Notes: generated by a model from the sequence alone, not told the origin. A stretch of 64,000 bases of DNA from Hippasteria phrygiana (GCA_037893225.1 JAZGUH010000562.1:434001-498000); one strand, 5' to 3'. Numbered from the stretch's first letter, positions 1 through 12,238 are shown. Program-made: numbers and translations.

Positions 1-183
1 CGCATGTGCAAAAGAGAAAACAAAGATGGCGGCGCCCATTCATCGTAATTTTGTCGTCATAAAAATTGTGTTTTTATGTGGGATTGTGAACGAGAATTCG
101 CCAATTTCTTACATAATACGAGATGCGAGAGTTTGTTGAATACAAGTATAGCTTTTGTGAAGCTTAAATGTACATTTTGAGCT

Positions 184-394
184 TGTTGACGCTTTGTTGA
201 CGCTGATCGGGTTTGTTGACGCTTGCTTGTTGACGCTAAATAGCGTGACCGGAAACACGGAAAACACATTTTAATCACATTTCTTATATTGTAAAAGAGT
301 TATACAACACAAAATTTAATTTTTAGTACAATTTCATTGCAGCCACCCTTTAACAGTCAAAGTTGTTGACGCTTTGTTGACGCTTGTTGACGCT
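184..394. repeat. GTTGACGCT short repeat cluster (two blocks)
   Basis: The nonamer GTTGACGCT recurs with short variable spacing at 184-237 and again at 363-394. The two blocks are separated by about 125 bp of unrelated AT-rich sequence. It looks like an interrupted minisatellite. Confidence 0.7.
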
Positions 395-972
395 ATAATA
401 AGTATAACAGTATTAGTAACAGGTGTACGCGACTTTTGACATTTTGTATTCTGCCGCCACGCAAAATCATATTTTTTTCAAATGCAGAATACTCTATTAC
501 AGCACCAAGAATATCCACCAAAAATGGCCACAGAACAGAGATAAAAGGTCCATGCTTACATGTAATCCAAAGATTTTGCAGAAATCGTCCGAATCTACAC
601 TTTTTGAGTCCAGTTTTAAGAGGTGATTTTTTTTTAGGTCATCGCTAGAGCGCAGCCATTTTGACTTTGACGCGTAATGACCCAACTCTCGTTTTTTCTC
701 TTTTGTTCTCGAAATGCAAACTCTTGAGGGCAGCAAACAGGGGATTCAGTTAGACGAATAAAGCTTTCAAGCGTTTATCCGACCAAAATCGATCCAGGAA
801 CTGCGAAATTCGAGAATTTCAGTTAGTGTTTCGATCCCGTTTTGTAAGGGTAAAAATTTTTCATATTTTTGACCATTAAAACCGGAAGGAAACACCTTAA
901 TTTAAAGACCTATATAAATGTGTTTAGAGTGGTCGATTGTTAATTGAGTAATTCCATCGCGCATCGGAGATA

Positions 973-1077
973 ATGGGGCGAAATGCAAAGGTTTGATGCG
1001 CGGCGCCGCGCTTAAAATTTCTGTGACGAAGCTGAAATTGTTGCGCCCTACACCTTTGCATTTCGCCTTCGCCCCAT
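973..1077. repeat. imperfect inverted repeat, about 20 bp arms
   Basis: The left arm ATGGGGCGAAATGCAAAGGT (973-992) is mirrored at 1052-1077, where a short TTCG-containing insertion interrupts the match. It is probably a small foldback or MITE remnant. Confidence 0.55.
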
Positions 1078-1494
1078 TTGCCTTTTAATTGTAAGGCCTT
1101 TTTCAATATTCTAGAATTATTTTATTTTCAGAATGTCAGAGTTGAGTGACAGAAATATTTTAAATGAATTCATATTTTACATGTACAAAGAAAACAAATC
1201 TAAACAATTGTTAGTGTACAAAAATCCCCCAGTGTCCTTAACTCAACATTTTTGATAAATATTTATTTTTGAAATTTTGAAATTGTTCAACTTCAAAGTG
1301 GTGTAACTTTTGAACACAAAGTTTTTTTAAATTACTTTTTTTCACTGCTTTTCTCTTGCCACAAGCTTTAATTTGATGTATATTTTGGCCTATTTGCTAA
1401 AAGTAAAAAAAATTGGGTTTTATAGCTAATGTATGATGTACCAGTAGTTGTTATCAAGGAGGGTTAATTATTTTCCAAAATTTGCTATCTGACC

Positions 1495-1540
1495 TAGCTT
1501 AAAATTCCAGCTCTAGGCTAGAGCTGGAATTTTTAAGCTA
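1495..1540. repeat. near-perfect palindrome, 22-bp arms
   Basis: The left arm starts TAGCTTAAAATTCCAGCTC and the right arm is its reverse complement with one extra T. The loop is a single base. It could extrude as a cruciform. No function can be assigned. Confidence 0.8.
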
Positions 1541-1730
1541 TATCTGACCGATTTTGGTGGGGGTATTCAAGTAAATCTTTCCAAGGCTTCTCCTTAAAAG
1601 GTCCCTGTTAAATTCAATACATGTTCATATACTCACAGGTAAACAAAAACTGTATTGATAGAGATCAGGCAGGACTTTACTGTTTTTCAAATAGGCCGGC
1701 CACGGACACGATGGAATGTGGAATACATGG

Positions 1731-1869
1731 CCCGCGATTCAGCCCGCGATTCAGCCCGCGATTCAGCCCGCGATTCAGCCCGCGATTCAGCCCGCGATTC
1801 AGCCCGCGATTCAGCCCGCGATTCAGCCCGCGATTCAGCCCGCGATTCAGCCCGCGATTCAGCCCGCGA
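1731..1869. repeat. 12-bp minisatellite (CCCGCGATTCAG)n
   Basis: About 11.6 nearly identical copies of a 12-bp unit. Because 12 is divisible by three, long open frames run through it, but no flanking coding context supports a protein. Degenerate units reappear at 4052-4105 after a 2.2 kb interruption. Confidence 0.95.
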
Positions 1870-3926
1870 CTAGACTAATAGTCCCGTCAGACTGGACGGC
1901 GACCATCCGCGACCTTACGGCGACCAGAAAATGTACAAGGCCGCCGGCAAACGTGAACAGAATGCGAGAAAAAGTTACAAAAGATTAGAAACTTGAAAAA
2001 AGCTGATGCGCTCTTACCGCGACCTGTGCGATTATACCGCGTTCTCACGACGCGCTCGCCACGACCTCTCCGCGCTTATGGCTTTTCTAGTGAGATCTAT
2101 GGGCTTGGCAACGGCGATCACCGGCGATCACCGGCGATCCCGCGGCGCTCTCACCACGCTCATGGGGTCCTTACCACGCGTCTTCTACGTGTATGGCGCG
2201 ACTAGACTGCACGGCGACAACCACGTTCTCTTAAGCCCCTATCACACTGAACCCCGACCCAACTACGTTCATTCCCGACAAGCCGATTTTTGAATTCACC
2301 TAAATCGGGACATCATCGGTGAAAAAAATCCAAAAACAATCGGGATAACATTGAAATATGCAGTTGTTTCCCATTCTTGTCAAGATCCTTCCCGACTGCA
2401 CCACGATCTTCCCCGACTATACCGTTTCCCCAACGTTTGTGCCACGTTTTTTCTAAGTTTATTCATAGATACTACCAAGATTTCATCCGATTGTACACCG
2501 ATCTACCCGATCGTGCCACGTTCTTGTCCCGATCAAGCCAAGACTAATCCAATTGTGCCAAGATTGGGCCACGTTCCAGCCACGAACCAGCCGTTCTCTA
2601 AGACGTCCGTGCCAGGACTTACCGGTATAAATACTGCCGATTCGGTCTATTTGTCATTTTTGTTTTGATGTCAACCCTGCAAATGATGAAACTAGCCAGA
2701 AACTTGCATTTTTATACCATTGGTATGTGAATCGGGTGACGTCGTGTGTAGGACGAAGTGGAAACGTAGCGAGAACGTCTAAAACGTAGTGGGAACGTAG
2801 CTCTTTTGTCGTTAAATCTGGTTGAACGTGACAAGAACGGCTAAATCGTGGTATGATCGGGATGAATTTTTGTGGAAACTTGGTGTGAATGTGGCACAAA
2901 CGTACACAGAACGTAGTGAAATCGGGAGGGTCTTGGCAAGGTCGGGTCGAAAACGGCGTTAAATCGGGGAAAGAAAGCCCCGAGATGTTTCCCCGTTCAC
3001 ATCCGTTATGGCCCCGATCTACAAGATTGTACCACGATTGAACCCAGACCTTGCCGGCCCCGACCAACCCGATTTTACTACGTTCTCACTACGTTTGTGC
3101 CACGAATGTTTCAAATCGGGGAAGTTTCCCGACAATTAAGCACAACTCTTAATGGTCGGGAAACGACTCCCCGATTGACCCGATCTTCCAGATCATACTA
3201 CGACCATTCCCGTTTCTAAAACGATCCCACCACGTTCTACCCGATTTTACCACGATTTGTACCACGATTTTCATTTTGTTTTGGATCGGGAAGGTCGTAA
3301 CGAGGTCGGATGCCCAGTGTGATAGTGGTTTTACGTCGACTATATACAGCGATGAAGACGACAGACACACTGATGTATGAACCTTGAAACGCCAGTTTGT
3401 ATAGCAGGTCGCACATGAAAAACATGATCGCCATAGGAGCGTAGTGCAAGCTTGGTAAACCACGCCATGGTCGTATTAAGAACTCCATAAACGCAGTGGG
3501 AACCCCATAAGAACGCCATAGGCGCACTGGGAGCCCCATGAGGACGTGGTGCAATCGCGCAACAGTGGTGAAATTACCGTAACATCGCCCTGACAACGCC
3601 ATAAGGACTCCGAACGCGTGGTGGGGTCGTGGCAGACACGCGGGGGTCGTGGTGAGGACGCCATGAAGTCGCCGTTGCAAATGTTACCATTTTTGCAGCG
3701 TCTTTGCCACGCGTGTACTGCGCGTGTATACTGGCGTTTGTTTTGAACATGCTCAAAACAAACGCCGTGACTCGGCGATCATTGGCGACCATGGCGACCA
3801 CAGCACGATGTCTGGCGTTTCCACCACGCTTATACCACGCTTATGGCGACCTTGACGCGCTCTGGGCCCATTTTCCGTCGCCGTAGCAGCGCAGTAAGGA
3901 CGCCACCCCGGTCTGATGGGCTTATT
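1870..3926. repeat. degenerate quasi-periodic block (ACCACG / CCCGA motifs)
   Basis: About 2 kb dominated by loosely repeated words such as CCACGTT, CCCGATT, CATAAGGACG and their reverse complements. Orientation changes along the block: CCACG-type words dominate near 2040-2640, the reverse complement near 2750-2960, and mixed orientation follows. It looks like an old, diverged satellite or a self-inverted element. No credible coding sequence was seen. Confidence 0.5.
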
Positions 3927-4051
3927 AGGCCCTGTCCGAATTATTTTGCTACGGCTGGATGTTACACACATGTCTATTGTAGCGGCTGCAGCTACTTCCC
4001 ATAGAATCGTGTGTAATTTGTAGCCGCAGCCAAGTAATTCGGACAGGGCCT
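3927..4051. mobile_element. MITE with TIR AGGCCCTGTCCGAATTA
   Basis: The sequence opens with AGGCCCTGTCCGAATTA and closes with its reverse complement. The match continues inward through a CTACGGCTG / CAGCCGCAG-type segment. It is about 125 bp long and has no coding capacity. The superfamily is not determined. Confidence 0.8.
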
Positions 4052-4105
4052 CAGCCCGCGATTCAGAGCTGGCGATTCAGCCGCCAATTCAGCCCTCGAT
4101 TCGCA
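4052..4105. repeat. degenerate continuation of the 12-bp minisatellite
   Basis: Units such as CAGCCCGCGATT, CAGAGCTGGCGATT and CAGCCCTCGATT match the array at 1731-1869 but are diverged. This suggests one array, now split by the intervening 2.2 kb. Confidence 0.65.
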
Positions 4106-4144
4106 ATAGGGCCAGCGGGCCAGCGTTTCCCCCTCACCCCCTCA

Positions 4145-4748
4145 GCTGATATGTTTGCCAGACTAAATTGGATTCCTTTTAAAGAAAGAGTTCAGTCCAA
4201 AAAGGCTATCTTTGTTTTCAAAAGCCTTAACAAAATGACTCCTTTGTACATGACAAATCTGTTCACACCACTTACAGTGATTCGTGAAACACGACAATCG
4301 ACCTAAATGGCACTGAAAGTTCCTTTCGCCAAAAAGGAATGCTACGTGACAAGTTTCGCTGTGAGTGGTGCCAGTATATGGAATAATCTGCCTGAACAAA
4401 TGAGAACCATAAACTCCTTAAGTACATTTAAATCGGAGCTACGTAAAGCCATCTATCAGTGATATTTCTGTCATTTACGCTGAACTGCGGAGTTATAAAC
4501 TTGGTTGCCAAAATACTTTAAAGCCGGATGGGAATTTCCCCTTGTTTTTCACCCTAAAAGGGTGTTTTTTTTCGCGGGTTTTTCGCCCATCCCGTAAATC
4601 AGCAATAGGCTTCTGGAGAGTTGAAAAGTTAACCGAAGATATATTTATTTGTGTAAACATTATTGCAGGGCCCCAATGGAAACCAGTTTTAAACTGTTTG
4701 GGCACACCCTGGGTAAAGAAATGTAATAAATAAATAAATAAATAAATA
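4145..4748 (+). mobile_element. LINE fragment: C-terminus of ORF2 plus 3' UTR
   Basis: Bases 4145-4461 encode the extreme C-terminus of a non-LTR retrotransposon ORF2, with peptides such as MFARLNWIPF, TPLYMTNLFTPL and PFAKKECY. The same peptides end the longer minus-strand LINE at 27.6-28.1 kb. One in-frame stop follows the RETRQST peptide. A 3' UTR follows and ends in an (AATA)n tail at 4726-4748. The element is severely 5'-truncated, which is typical of target-primed integration. The family is CR1/L2/jockey-like. Confidence 0.85.
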
Positions 4749-5047
4749 TAGGTCGCTCAACTATCGGGTGACGTTGGCGGGCCGGCTAGCCAGTGCTGTT
4801 TCGGGTATTCGGATTGTTTCGTTAAGTTCTGCCGTTTGATTTATTTCTGATGTATTCGTTTATTTCTGAAGTATTCGTTTATTTCTGAATTGTTTATTTA
4901 TATTGGTGTTGTACAAACGGCGCGCACAGTATTTTGTGTTTTTCATTCATTTTGCGTTTTCGTATTCTGCACTAAATTATAAATATGTCATAATTTGAGT
5001 GTTGAATTTTTTACTAAGTTCTGTACTTCGTCAGGCAATCCACAAGG
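4749..5047. other. unassigned AT-rich spacer
   Basis: I see no gene or clear repeat here, only a duplicated word TTCGTTTATTTCTGA around 4855-4890. Confidence 0.4.
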
Positions 5048-5087
5048 GAAACTGACTAGGTAAATTTGAATACACTTTCAAAGTGAA

Positions 5088-5245
5088 CAAAGAAACTGGC
5101 AGGAGGGGGATTCGAACCTGCGACCTCCGGGTAACAAAGAAACTGACAGGAGCGGGATTCGAACCTGTGACCTCCGGGTTACCGTACCGATACGGTAACC
5201 CGGAGTCCTGCTCCTGCCAGTTTCTTTGTTCACTTTAAAAAGGTT
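5088..5245. repeat. tRNA-related foldback element
   Basis: The ends CAAAGTGAACAAAGAAACTGGC and its reverse complement form terminal arms. Between them, TTCGAACC-type T-arm sequences occur twice, read on the minus strand. The centre is a 15-bp palindrome around TTACCGTACCGATACGGTAA. Acceptor-like CAGGAG segments sit next to the arms. It is best read as a foldback derived from tRNA-like sequence. Related copies are at 16039-16306, 20008-20075 and 54688-54955. Confidence 0.65.
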
Positions 5246-5248
5246 CTG

Positions 5249-5687
5249 TACTTCAGTGTGAGTACTTTTCTTTAAATTTATTTAGCATTTAGTTGTAATT
5301 CGTTGTCTTATTTATCTGTTTTGTATATTGACGACTTTGGTTTGTTTTTGGTTTATTTGTTATCGCAATATCTTTGTCTGCATTTGTTTGTTGTTGTTGT
5401 TTTTTTGGTTTTTTTTACTTTGTTTTTCTTTTTTTGCATTTTGTATTTATTTATTTATTTATTATTTGTACTTGTGGCGTTTATTTAAATATGTGATTTG
5501 TATTTATATTTGTGGCGTTTAATTTAGTTTTGAATTTCTATTGATTTAATTTCGAATTTGTATTTATATTTTGATGTTGTCTTTTTTGCCCCGATGGCCG
5601 CCCCTAGTATGTCACATTGCTCCCTCCAATATTGGAAGAAGTTGGCATAGGGCCAGGCTGTGCAGAAAGTCATGATTTTCAGGTTGC
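5249..5687. other. T-rich low-complexity stretch, no gene seen
   Basis: Long T-rich runs around 5390-5470 and ATTT/GTTT words dominate. The frames that stay open are of low complexity (Phe, Leu, Val). Confidence 0.45.
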
Positions 5688-6269
5688 TAAAAGCCGTTGG
5701 ATTTGGAACGTGCAGGAATTCCTCCATGATTGGAAGGAGTGTCTCGGGATATTGACATAGAGGGCGGTATATTAATTAAAGCGTTTTATTAGGTTTTATG
5801 CGCGGGTGTCGTACCGGAATATATGTACAGACAACACCCAAGGCAAGGACTTGATCTCAACTCTATGGAGTAGAGAGATGTGTGGTGGATGCCCTGCACA
5901 AACTCCCACCGACATCGAAAAAACCCAACAACAACACGAAATCAAAATGAAATAAAATATAAAGAAGTCATGAGAAATAACATGAAATACCTAAACACGA
6001 GCATTATTATTGTAGTTTTCTAGCAGCATATCAAGAGTAGGCCTACGTGTACATTTCCCTCAAATCTTGAATTTTGAGGTCATTGCAAGCGCCCCAAAGT
6101 CGATGGTGATTTCGACCATTTTGCAAGATTCCGCGATAGTTATCTTCGAATAAACAAAGCAAATAGAACAGAGGCCCAGTTTCCTTCGAAAGTTCAGCTT
6201 TTGCGATGTGCTGCTTTCATGCTCACCTACTAGGGCAAAACAAATTGTTGTGTTGCCCTCGGTCGGTCG

Positions 6270-6350
6270 GAGAGAAGCAACCCAAATGGAAGTATTCTAA
6301 CTTTTGGCTTCATATCAACCGATTGAATGATGCGAAGAAGTTTTTGCGGA
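6270..6350. mobile_element. remnant related to the 239-bp MITE family
   Basis: Words such as AAGCAACCCAAATGGAAGTATTC followed by a TCAACCGATTGAATGATGC-like segment match the interior of the MITE at 40583-40821. They also match the paralogous position near 47975-48040. The TIRs are lost here. Confidence 0.5.
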
Positions 6351-7395
6351 TTCGACTTGACTCTTCAACTACAATAATTTATACATGTCCAAAAGAGATT
6401 GAATTGGTTGTATGTATATAGCATTTTCACATGCGCTGTCCTTGTTTTTTCTTGCTAGAACTCCCAGACCCAAAGTTTAGGGGTTTTAGCAAGGCTACTC
6501 TTCAGCCCAAATGAATCTTTGACGAGCGCGACAGATCGAAGTCATCTTCACGCTCAACCAGGAGGCCTAAACGTTGGACGAACTCCCCTGCTTCTTTTTT
6601 TTGTTTACATGAAAATGCGCATAAAGTAAAGAAGGTACATGTACATCAAATACAAACACTTTTTTAGACAGAGGCTAAATTATGTTTTATTGAGAAAAAA
6701 AACCCGGCCGATCCTGACTCTGTCGATTATACGGTCGGTCGGTCCGAAGGCAATACAATCTTTTTTGGCGCGATTGCCTAGTCGAATTAATTTTGCGATA
6801 TGCTGGGAAAATGCCATATTGTTTTAGTGTCCAAACCTCTCCTGTTGATTCGTAGTTATTGGAACAAGGACCTTATCTTCTTGTATAGCAGGACAAATTT
6901 GTCAGGAACAGGATGTTTTCTCTGTTGATAAGATACACTGGACTTATCTTATTTGATGCACGTGTGTGTACTTCCTGCTGGAATATCGTAGCAGTATTGG
7001 TAATGATGGACTTTGAAAGTTGTTTCCCCCCAAATATACCTAGGTAGATATCCTCAAACCGTCCGTCAATCTCACAGTAGGCAAATTCAAGCTGGAAGAT
7101 CGGAACTTGAGGCCCCTCCTCCGGGTTCCTTCTGTGATGATTCGTTGCTAAATTCAAGCAACGAATTTTGGCTTGTTTGCACGACGTACGCGTACATCCG
7201 AGAACAGGCAGCCCGAATCTTCCTGCTTAAAGTGCACCCACACTCAGTGTAACCAATGCTAAGATGTTCAAGCAAATCAACATGTTTTATAGGCCTAGCC
7301 ATGGCTTACAACAATATACCAGCATGAACAAAATAATTGTGGTTCTAATTTTACAATCTTTGTAAGTCGTGCAAGAGGCAAGTGCAGATCCAGAT

Positions 7396-8230
7396 GGGGG
7401 GGGGGGGGGGGGGGGGCAGTGATGTAGTCGCGACCCTGCAAGACCCTGCAAGCAGCGGCGGCGATTTCTCATCAAGGTTGGGGGGGGGGGGGGGAAGCGC
7501 ACAAGCAACAATAATAAGCCAGTTCGGTATTCCAACTGCGCATGTGCACAACAAGATTCGACAATTTTTTTTCTCTCGGGATAAACGTGGCAGATTAATA
7601 CACACAAGGCTATGGGCCTATGGGGGACGTGATAACCGAAGATGCATTCTGTGGAATTTTTTGTGCAATCGAAAAGACGATGGAAACTTTTGTTCGAACA
7701 AAAGTTTGGACACACAAGACACCTATAAACACTTCGCTGTCCAAATTTTTTTTGAAAAATTTTACTTCAGAACACGACGATCTCTTTAAATTTGCTGGTA
7801 CCCGCTTTGCTTTTGCACGCATACAATGAAATGTTTCTCCCGAAAGAAAAATTGTCAAATCTTGATGCGCACACGCAAATTATTGGGGGGGGGGGGGCAC
7901 TGCCATAGCCGTCCCCTCCCAAAAAATATTGGGGGGGGGGGGGGGAGACATGTCCCCCGTCTCCCTGGCTTTGCTTTTGCACGCATACAATGAAATGTTA
8001 CTCCCGAATGAAAATTTTTCAAATCTTGATGCGCAGTTGGAATACCGAACTGGCTTATTGTTAAGCATTTTGTACTCGGTGTCTCTTGTGTATCCTGTGT
8101 GCTGATCTTTGTGTATTCTGGTGCATATAAAAGCCAATGACCCATAAAATGTATATGACCATGGGGAAATTATTGGGGGGAGACACTGCCATAGCCGTCC
8201 CCTCCCCAACAAATATTGGGGGGGGGGGGC
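7396..8230. repeat. cluster of poly(G) runs with local tandem duplication
   Basis: Uninterrupted G runs of roughly 10-23 bases occur near 7397, 7480, 7886, 7931 and 8217. A module with GCTTTTGCACGCATACAATG occurs at about 7806 and again at about 7972. A G-run plus CACTGCCATAGCCGTCCCCT module occurs near 7890 and again near 8182. Copy B has each module once (49.50 and 49.75 kb), so copy A has a local duplication. Confidence 0.8.
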
Positions 8231-9877
8231 ATGTCCCCCCGTCCCCCGGGATCTCCGTCCGTGCCTGCAAGACCTTGCAAAACCACCAACGCAAGACCAT
8301 CACAAGACCTTCAGTCTTAATTCAAGGCTCAAGCTATTCAAATGAACTGTAATAAAAGCATTCCTTTGTCATGGTTTATGCCTGTTACTAGTCTTGGTTC
8401 CAAGACGTTACTGTCTGATACTTGTCATCAACAGAGGGCGCAATTTACAGGCTGTCACCGGCGGGCGAGCGCGCGATCAATCATGGAGTTACAGTAACGT
8501 CTTGGATATTTCTACTTTTGAGGGCGGGACCCGACTATGGAAATCGTGGCTAAACATGCATCATTCATATCACGTGACTGGTCTGACCTCCATGGTTAAG
8601 TTTGACCGATTGCCCCAATTATGCAAAATGCGCCTGCGGTCGACGCGACGTGTAATATAATACCGTTTGAAAAGAAACGTGGATGTACTACTGTGTACAA
8701 AAGCCAAGTGTACGTACAATGTACATGTATTATGTACAATGTACATATCCACATATGAACACTGTGGATACATGTATAGTGTACGTATACGTACTTGAAC
8801 TTCAAGTTTGAATAACTTGGAGTTTCTGATCTTTCTTGCTACGTCCCAGAATGAGATAATGACAAATTACCTGCAGGTGTGCACTTTAATCTGGGATGTT
8901 AATTAGCCAATGTGAATGAATAAATGCAGAATAGTAAAAATTTTATATTATTTTTTATCAAAGATTGATTTTTGCCAGTCTTGTTTAATTACATGTACAA
9001 ACATGTGGTGCCTTTTTTTGCAGCCAGCCATGACCAGGCCCAGTATTGTATTAATTGGATATTTCAGTCCAGTTATATGCATGCACAATAAATTTACAGG
9101 ACGGTCTTTGGTCAACTTTTGACTGAAAAACGTTTTTACTCACTTTGTCTTCAAGGTGGAGCTTAAATTCATCATTGTCTTAATTATTTATATTAATACA
9201 AATTTCCTCCACTAAATACATTACATTCCTACATGTGTATAGTAATCCATGTATACTAATATTTAAAAAAGTGAACATGAAGTAGAGAAGTCTGAAATAG
9301 CAAGCCCAGCAAACCACTTAAATGCAGTGGATTTAAAATCAAAGTAGATGGTTAACTTCACTCATTTATTTTAATTCTTCAGGTAAACATAATTTTTCAC
9401 TGGATAAAATGTATTTCTGTAAAGATTTTAAACCATTATTGTAAATTTACATTTATGTTAACATATACTTTACCATTGAATGTTAGAACTGCCACAGAGT
9501 TCATCAGAAATATGAAACACACCATTTGTTACATCTCTTTTTTCATGTATTTTCAATTTCCATCCTGAAAAATTATATTGGCAGATGTACCGGTCATTTA
9601 CTACTCAGTGTAAAATAATCGACATTACATGTACATGTACATGTGGCATTTAAAAATGTATAATACATTTACTTATACAAACTGGCTGGGACGTCCTCCA
9701 TTCTGAAGTCTTTTTTAAGTTTATCACCTCACATGTTTATACACCAGTGTTCTAGCTTATACAGTGTACATGCACAATATATAATGTACATGTCATCGGG
9801 TAATACCTTCTCATAAATTGTTATCTTCACTCAAGCGCGCCTCCATGATTTGACTATGACATGTGTGGAGACCGGGA

Positions 9878-9952
9878 AGGGGGGGGGGGGGGGGGTTATC
9901 ATGAAATTCCAAAACCAACCAACTGAAAATTTCGAAGGGGGGGGGGGGGGGG
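9878..9952. repeat. two poly(G) runs
   Basis: Two G runs of roughly 14-17 bases lie about 45 bp apart inside the MULE-like element. They are potential G-quadruplex sites and likely sequencing or assembly trouble spots. Confidence 0.75.
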
Positions 9953-10408
9953 ATTGGACACTACGCTGTCTATTACACATGTATTAATTATGGTCCATAC
10001 ACAAACCCAAATTTAACACTCTTTCCGACAATTCTACTGTAATTTCCATGTGAAATGTTTAATACCTCCTGGTCTATTTTAATTGTTTTCTTCTGTCTGG
10101 TTTTGTCTAGAGGTGATCTTGTCATAACGTGTGTGGGTGGAGATATATTCCCCATCCCTACAACCCCGAAATCTATGTTTTTGCCTTCACTAATATCAAC
10201 ACTTCTTCTTGTCAACAATTTTTTGGGGATTATATTTAACTATAAAAGTTGGGCTATTATGTACGCCGTATGTATCACCATTTGTTAATCCTTTTTGATA
10301 TGTTTTTCTTTGTATAAAAATTGTTGTTTAAACTTCAGCTGCACTACAGAAATCAGCTGCACGTCAACTTAAAAAATATTTCCCACAGACATGACAGACT
10401 GGGTCACG

Positions 10409-10445
10409 CCACTGATCTCTACTACAGCGTAGTAGAGATCAGTGG
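10409..10445. repeat. perfect 17-bp stem hairpin
   Basis: CCACTGATCTCTACTAC is followed by AGC and then the exact reverse complement of the first arm. GGGTCACGC flanks it on both sides. It lies inside the MULE-like element. It resembles neither a terminator nor a tRNA. Confidence 0.85.
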
Positions 10446-11159
10446 GTCACGCGGATCGCGCAATCCTTCATCCAAAACAATACAACGGTCGACGCGCTGG
10501 GCCCGGGCGCGGTGAACTTCAAATTTCCGGACAACACAACACACACATACACAAAAAACCGCACCCAGAGGGTGATGACCGCACCGCGTCCTATTTAATT
10601 GTGCGTGCTCGCCAAGTTATGAATAATTCATTTGTCAAGGTCAAACTCAATCGCTGATTGGCTCCCCCGGAAAGTCGGGGGAGAATGTCGAAAAAGTAAA
10701 GAAAAAGTTAAGACCCGCGGACAGAGATATCCAAGACCTTCGTGAGAGTGAAGAACCGAGCAAAGAACAGTAGAATCGATTCTTGTCAGAGCGCGTAATA
10801 TATAAAACATTATCGAATACAATCAGAATCGATTTACTGAGAAACAGCGCCCTCGTTCGGAAGGAAAAAAAAGAACACGAAGGTCTTGGAACCAAGACTA
10901 GCCTGTTACTTGTGCCTGTATACAGCCTGGCCCGTGCATGGTCTTGTGAATGGTCTTGTGATGGTCTCGCCTACATCACTGGTTGGGGGTCGACCCCCCT
11001 CCCCCCCCCCCTCTCCCCCACTCCCCCTTCCCCTCGTTTCCAATTTTGTATATTTAATACCCTGTAAAGGTCTTATTTTGCGTGTACGGGTAAGAACAAA
11101 ACAAAGAGGTCAAATGGCGCCACCAACGTTGAGAAAGTGTACTTGTGGGGCAAATGTAC

Positions 11160-11190
11160 CACCCCCGCCCCCCCCCCCCCCCCCCCCGCC
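11160..11190. repeat. poly(C) run
   Basis: An almost unbroken C run of about 27 bases. Its paralogous position in copy B is near 50176-50200, so the run predates the duplication. Confidence 0.8.
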
Positions 11191-11304
11191 CGCACATCAT
11201 TTACACTGCCTACTAACCCTGCACAGTGGCCCACATCCCCGCCCCAAAGCTAATTCGCATCGCTGATTGGCCAGCAATAAACATCTGCACGATGACGTCG
11301 TGTC

Positions 11305-12087
11305 AAATCCAGCTGACTCCCTAGCTACCAAACGCCGTTAGAAGGCATGCTAAAATCGTGAAAGAATAGAACTCGGAAGGGTTGATCTGAAGAGTTCAAG
11401 AGACGGCAAAAATACTAAAACAAATAGCGTGGATTGGTTTTTTTCTCAGGGGCGAGTTGAAGTTCGCGAAAGGGAAGAAAATATTGCTTGTTTTTTACCA
11501 CTTTCACTTAAATTGTTAATTAATGAAATAGTTGTCTATATGAAGCTATTTATTCAGGATTACTTTTGTACATAACTTATCTATTTATTATTTAATCAAA
11601 GTTTTACCGGGATACGATATACACGAAATGTGTGCATGGACTGGCAAACTCCTGGAAACACATTATACGATGCAGAATGATTCAATTTATTTAGATTTTC
11701 CTGGGAAATTACGATCAGATGTTGTATATAAATCAGGAAATACATATTAATTTCAAATATTTTAGATGTATTCTTTTGATTTGTAGAAAATCAGCCAGTT
11801 TATCGCGAAGTTCGAGCCATGACTCGCAGGTGCCACATTCGAAATTCTACGATGGCAAAAAGTTGTGCTGCACTTATACCCGGGCCCGGCCCGGCCTTAT
11901 TATATTGTCAACCTCACTCGCTAATTATTTTGACTCCCTAGCTTTGCGATTTTTAGCACGCTTCGCACGAAGGTCACGAAGGTCATTACCAAATAAATTT
12001 TAGCAGGCGTTGTATACCAATGCAAGGTGTAAATGCTGTGCCCGGTCTTTGCCAGAAAACCAGAAACCCTTATTTTGTACGATTAAG
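11305..12087. other. about 780-bp segment present only in copy A
   Basis: Copy B joins GATGACGTCGTGTC directly to AAGAACAAAACGGGG (50312-50335), whereas copy A has about 780 bp between them. No TIRs are obvious, so this may be a deletion in B and not an insertion in A. The module AAGAACAAAAC...GGCACCACCAACG occurs on both sides in copy A (11093 and 12086), so recombination between these short repeats could explain the difference. Confidence 0.6.
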
Positions 12088-12238
12088 AACAAAACGGGGA
12101 GATCGAATGGCACCACCAACGTCGAGAAACCCACTTATCCCGATATGCACCTGCCATATTCCTTTCCTATATCATAAGAACAGATATGATAGATTAACGC
12201 CATTATAGTTTTATATCCGAGTTTTGCCATTCGGTGCA

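Larger units (their letters stand above)
1..1494. other. gene-free AT-rich stretch
   Basis: No reading frame here resembles a known protein and no exon-like segment was found. It contains a GTTGACGCT repeat cluster and an inverted repeat, listed separately. The remainder is ordinary AT-rich non-coding sequence. Confidence 0.5.
8380..10909. mobile_element. MULE-like non-autonomous element with 9-bp target-site duplication
   Basis: The element spans 8389-10900 (2512 bp). It starts TAGTCTTGGTTCCAAGAC and ends GTCTTGGAACCAAGACTA, so its termini are inverted repeats. It is flanked by the direct repeat GCCTGTTAC at 8380-8388 and 10901-10909. Copy B near 49.95 kb has a single GCCTGTTAC and no insert, an exact empty site. 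Known families with 8-11 bp duplications of this kind are Mutator-like. No transposase frame is visible inside, so I infer a non-autonomous element. Confidence 0.85.

Noticed and set aside
23..33. YY1-type motif AAGATGGCGGC
   Set aside because: A single short match with no promoter or gene nearby is not enough.
1655..1988. Long overlapping open frames across the 12-bp array
   Set aside because: They exist only because the repeat unit is divisible by three and lacks stops; flanking sequence has no coding signal.
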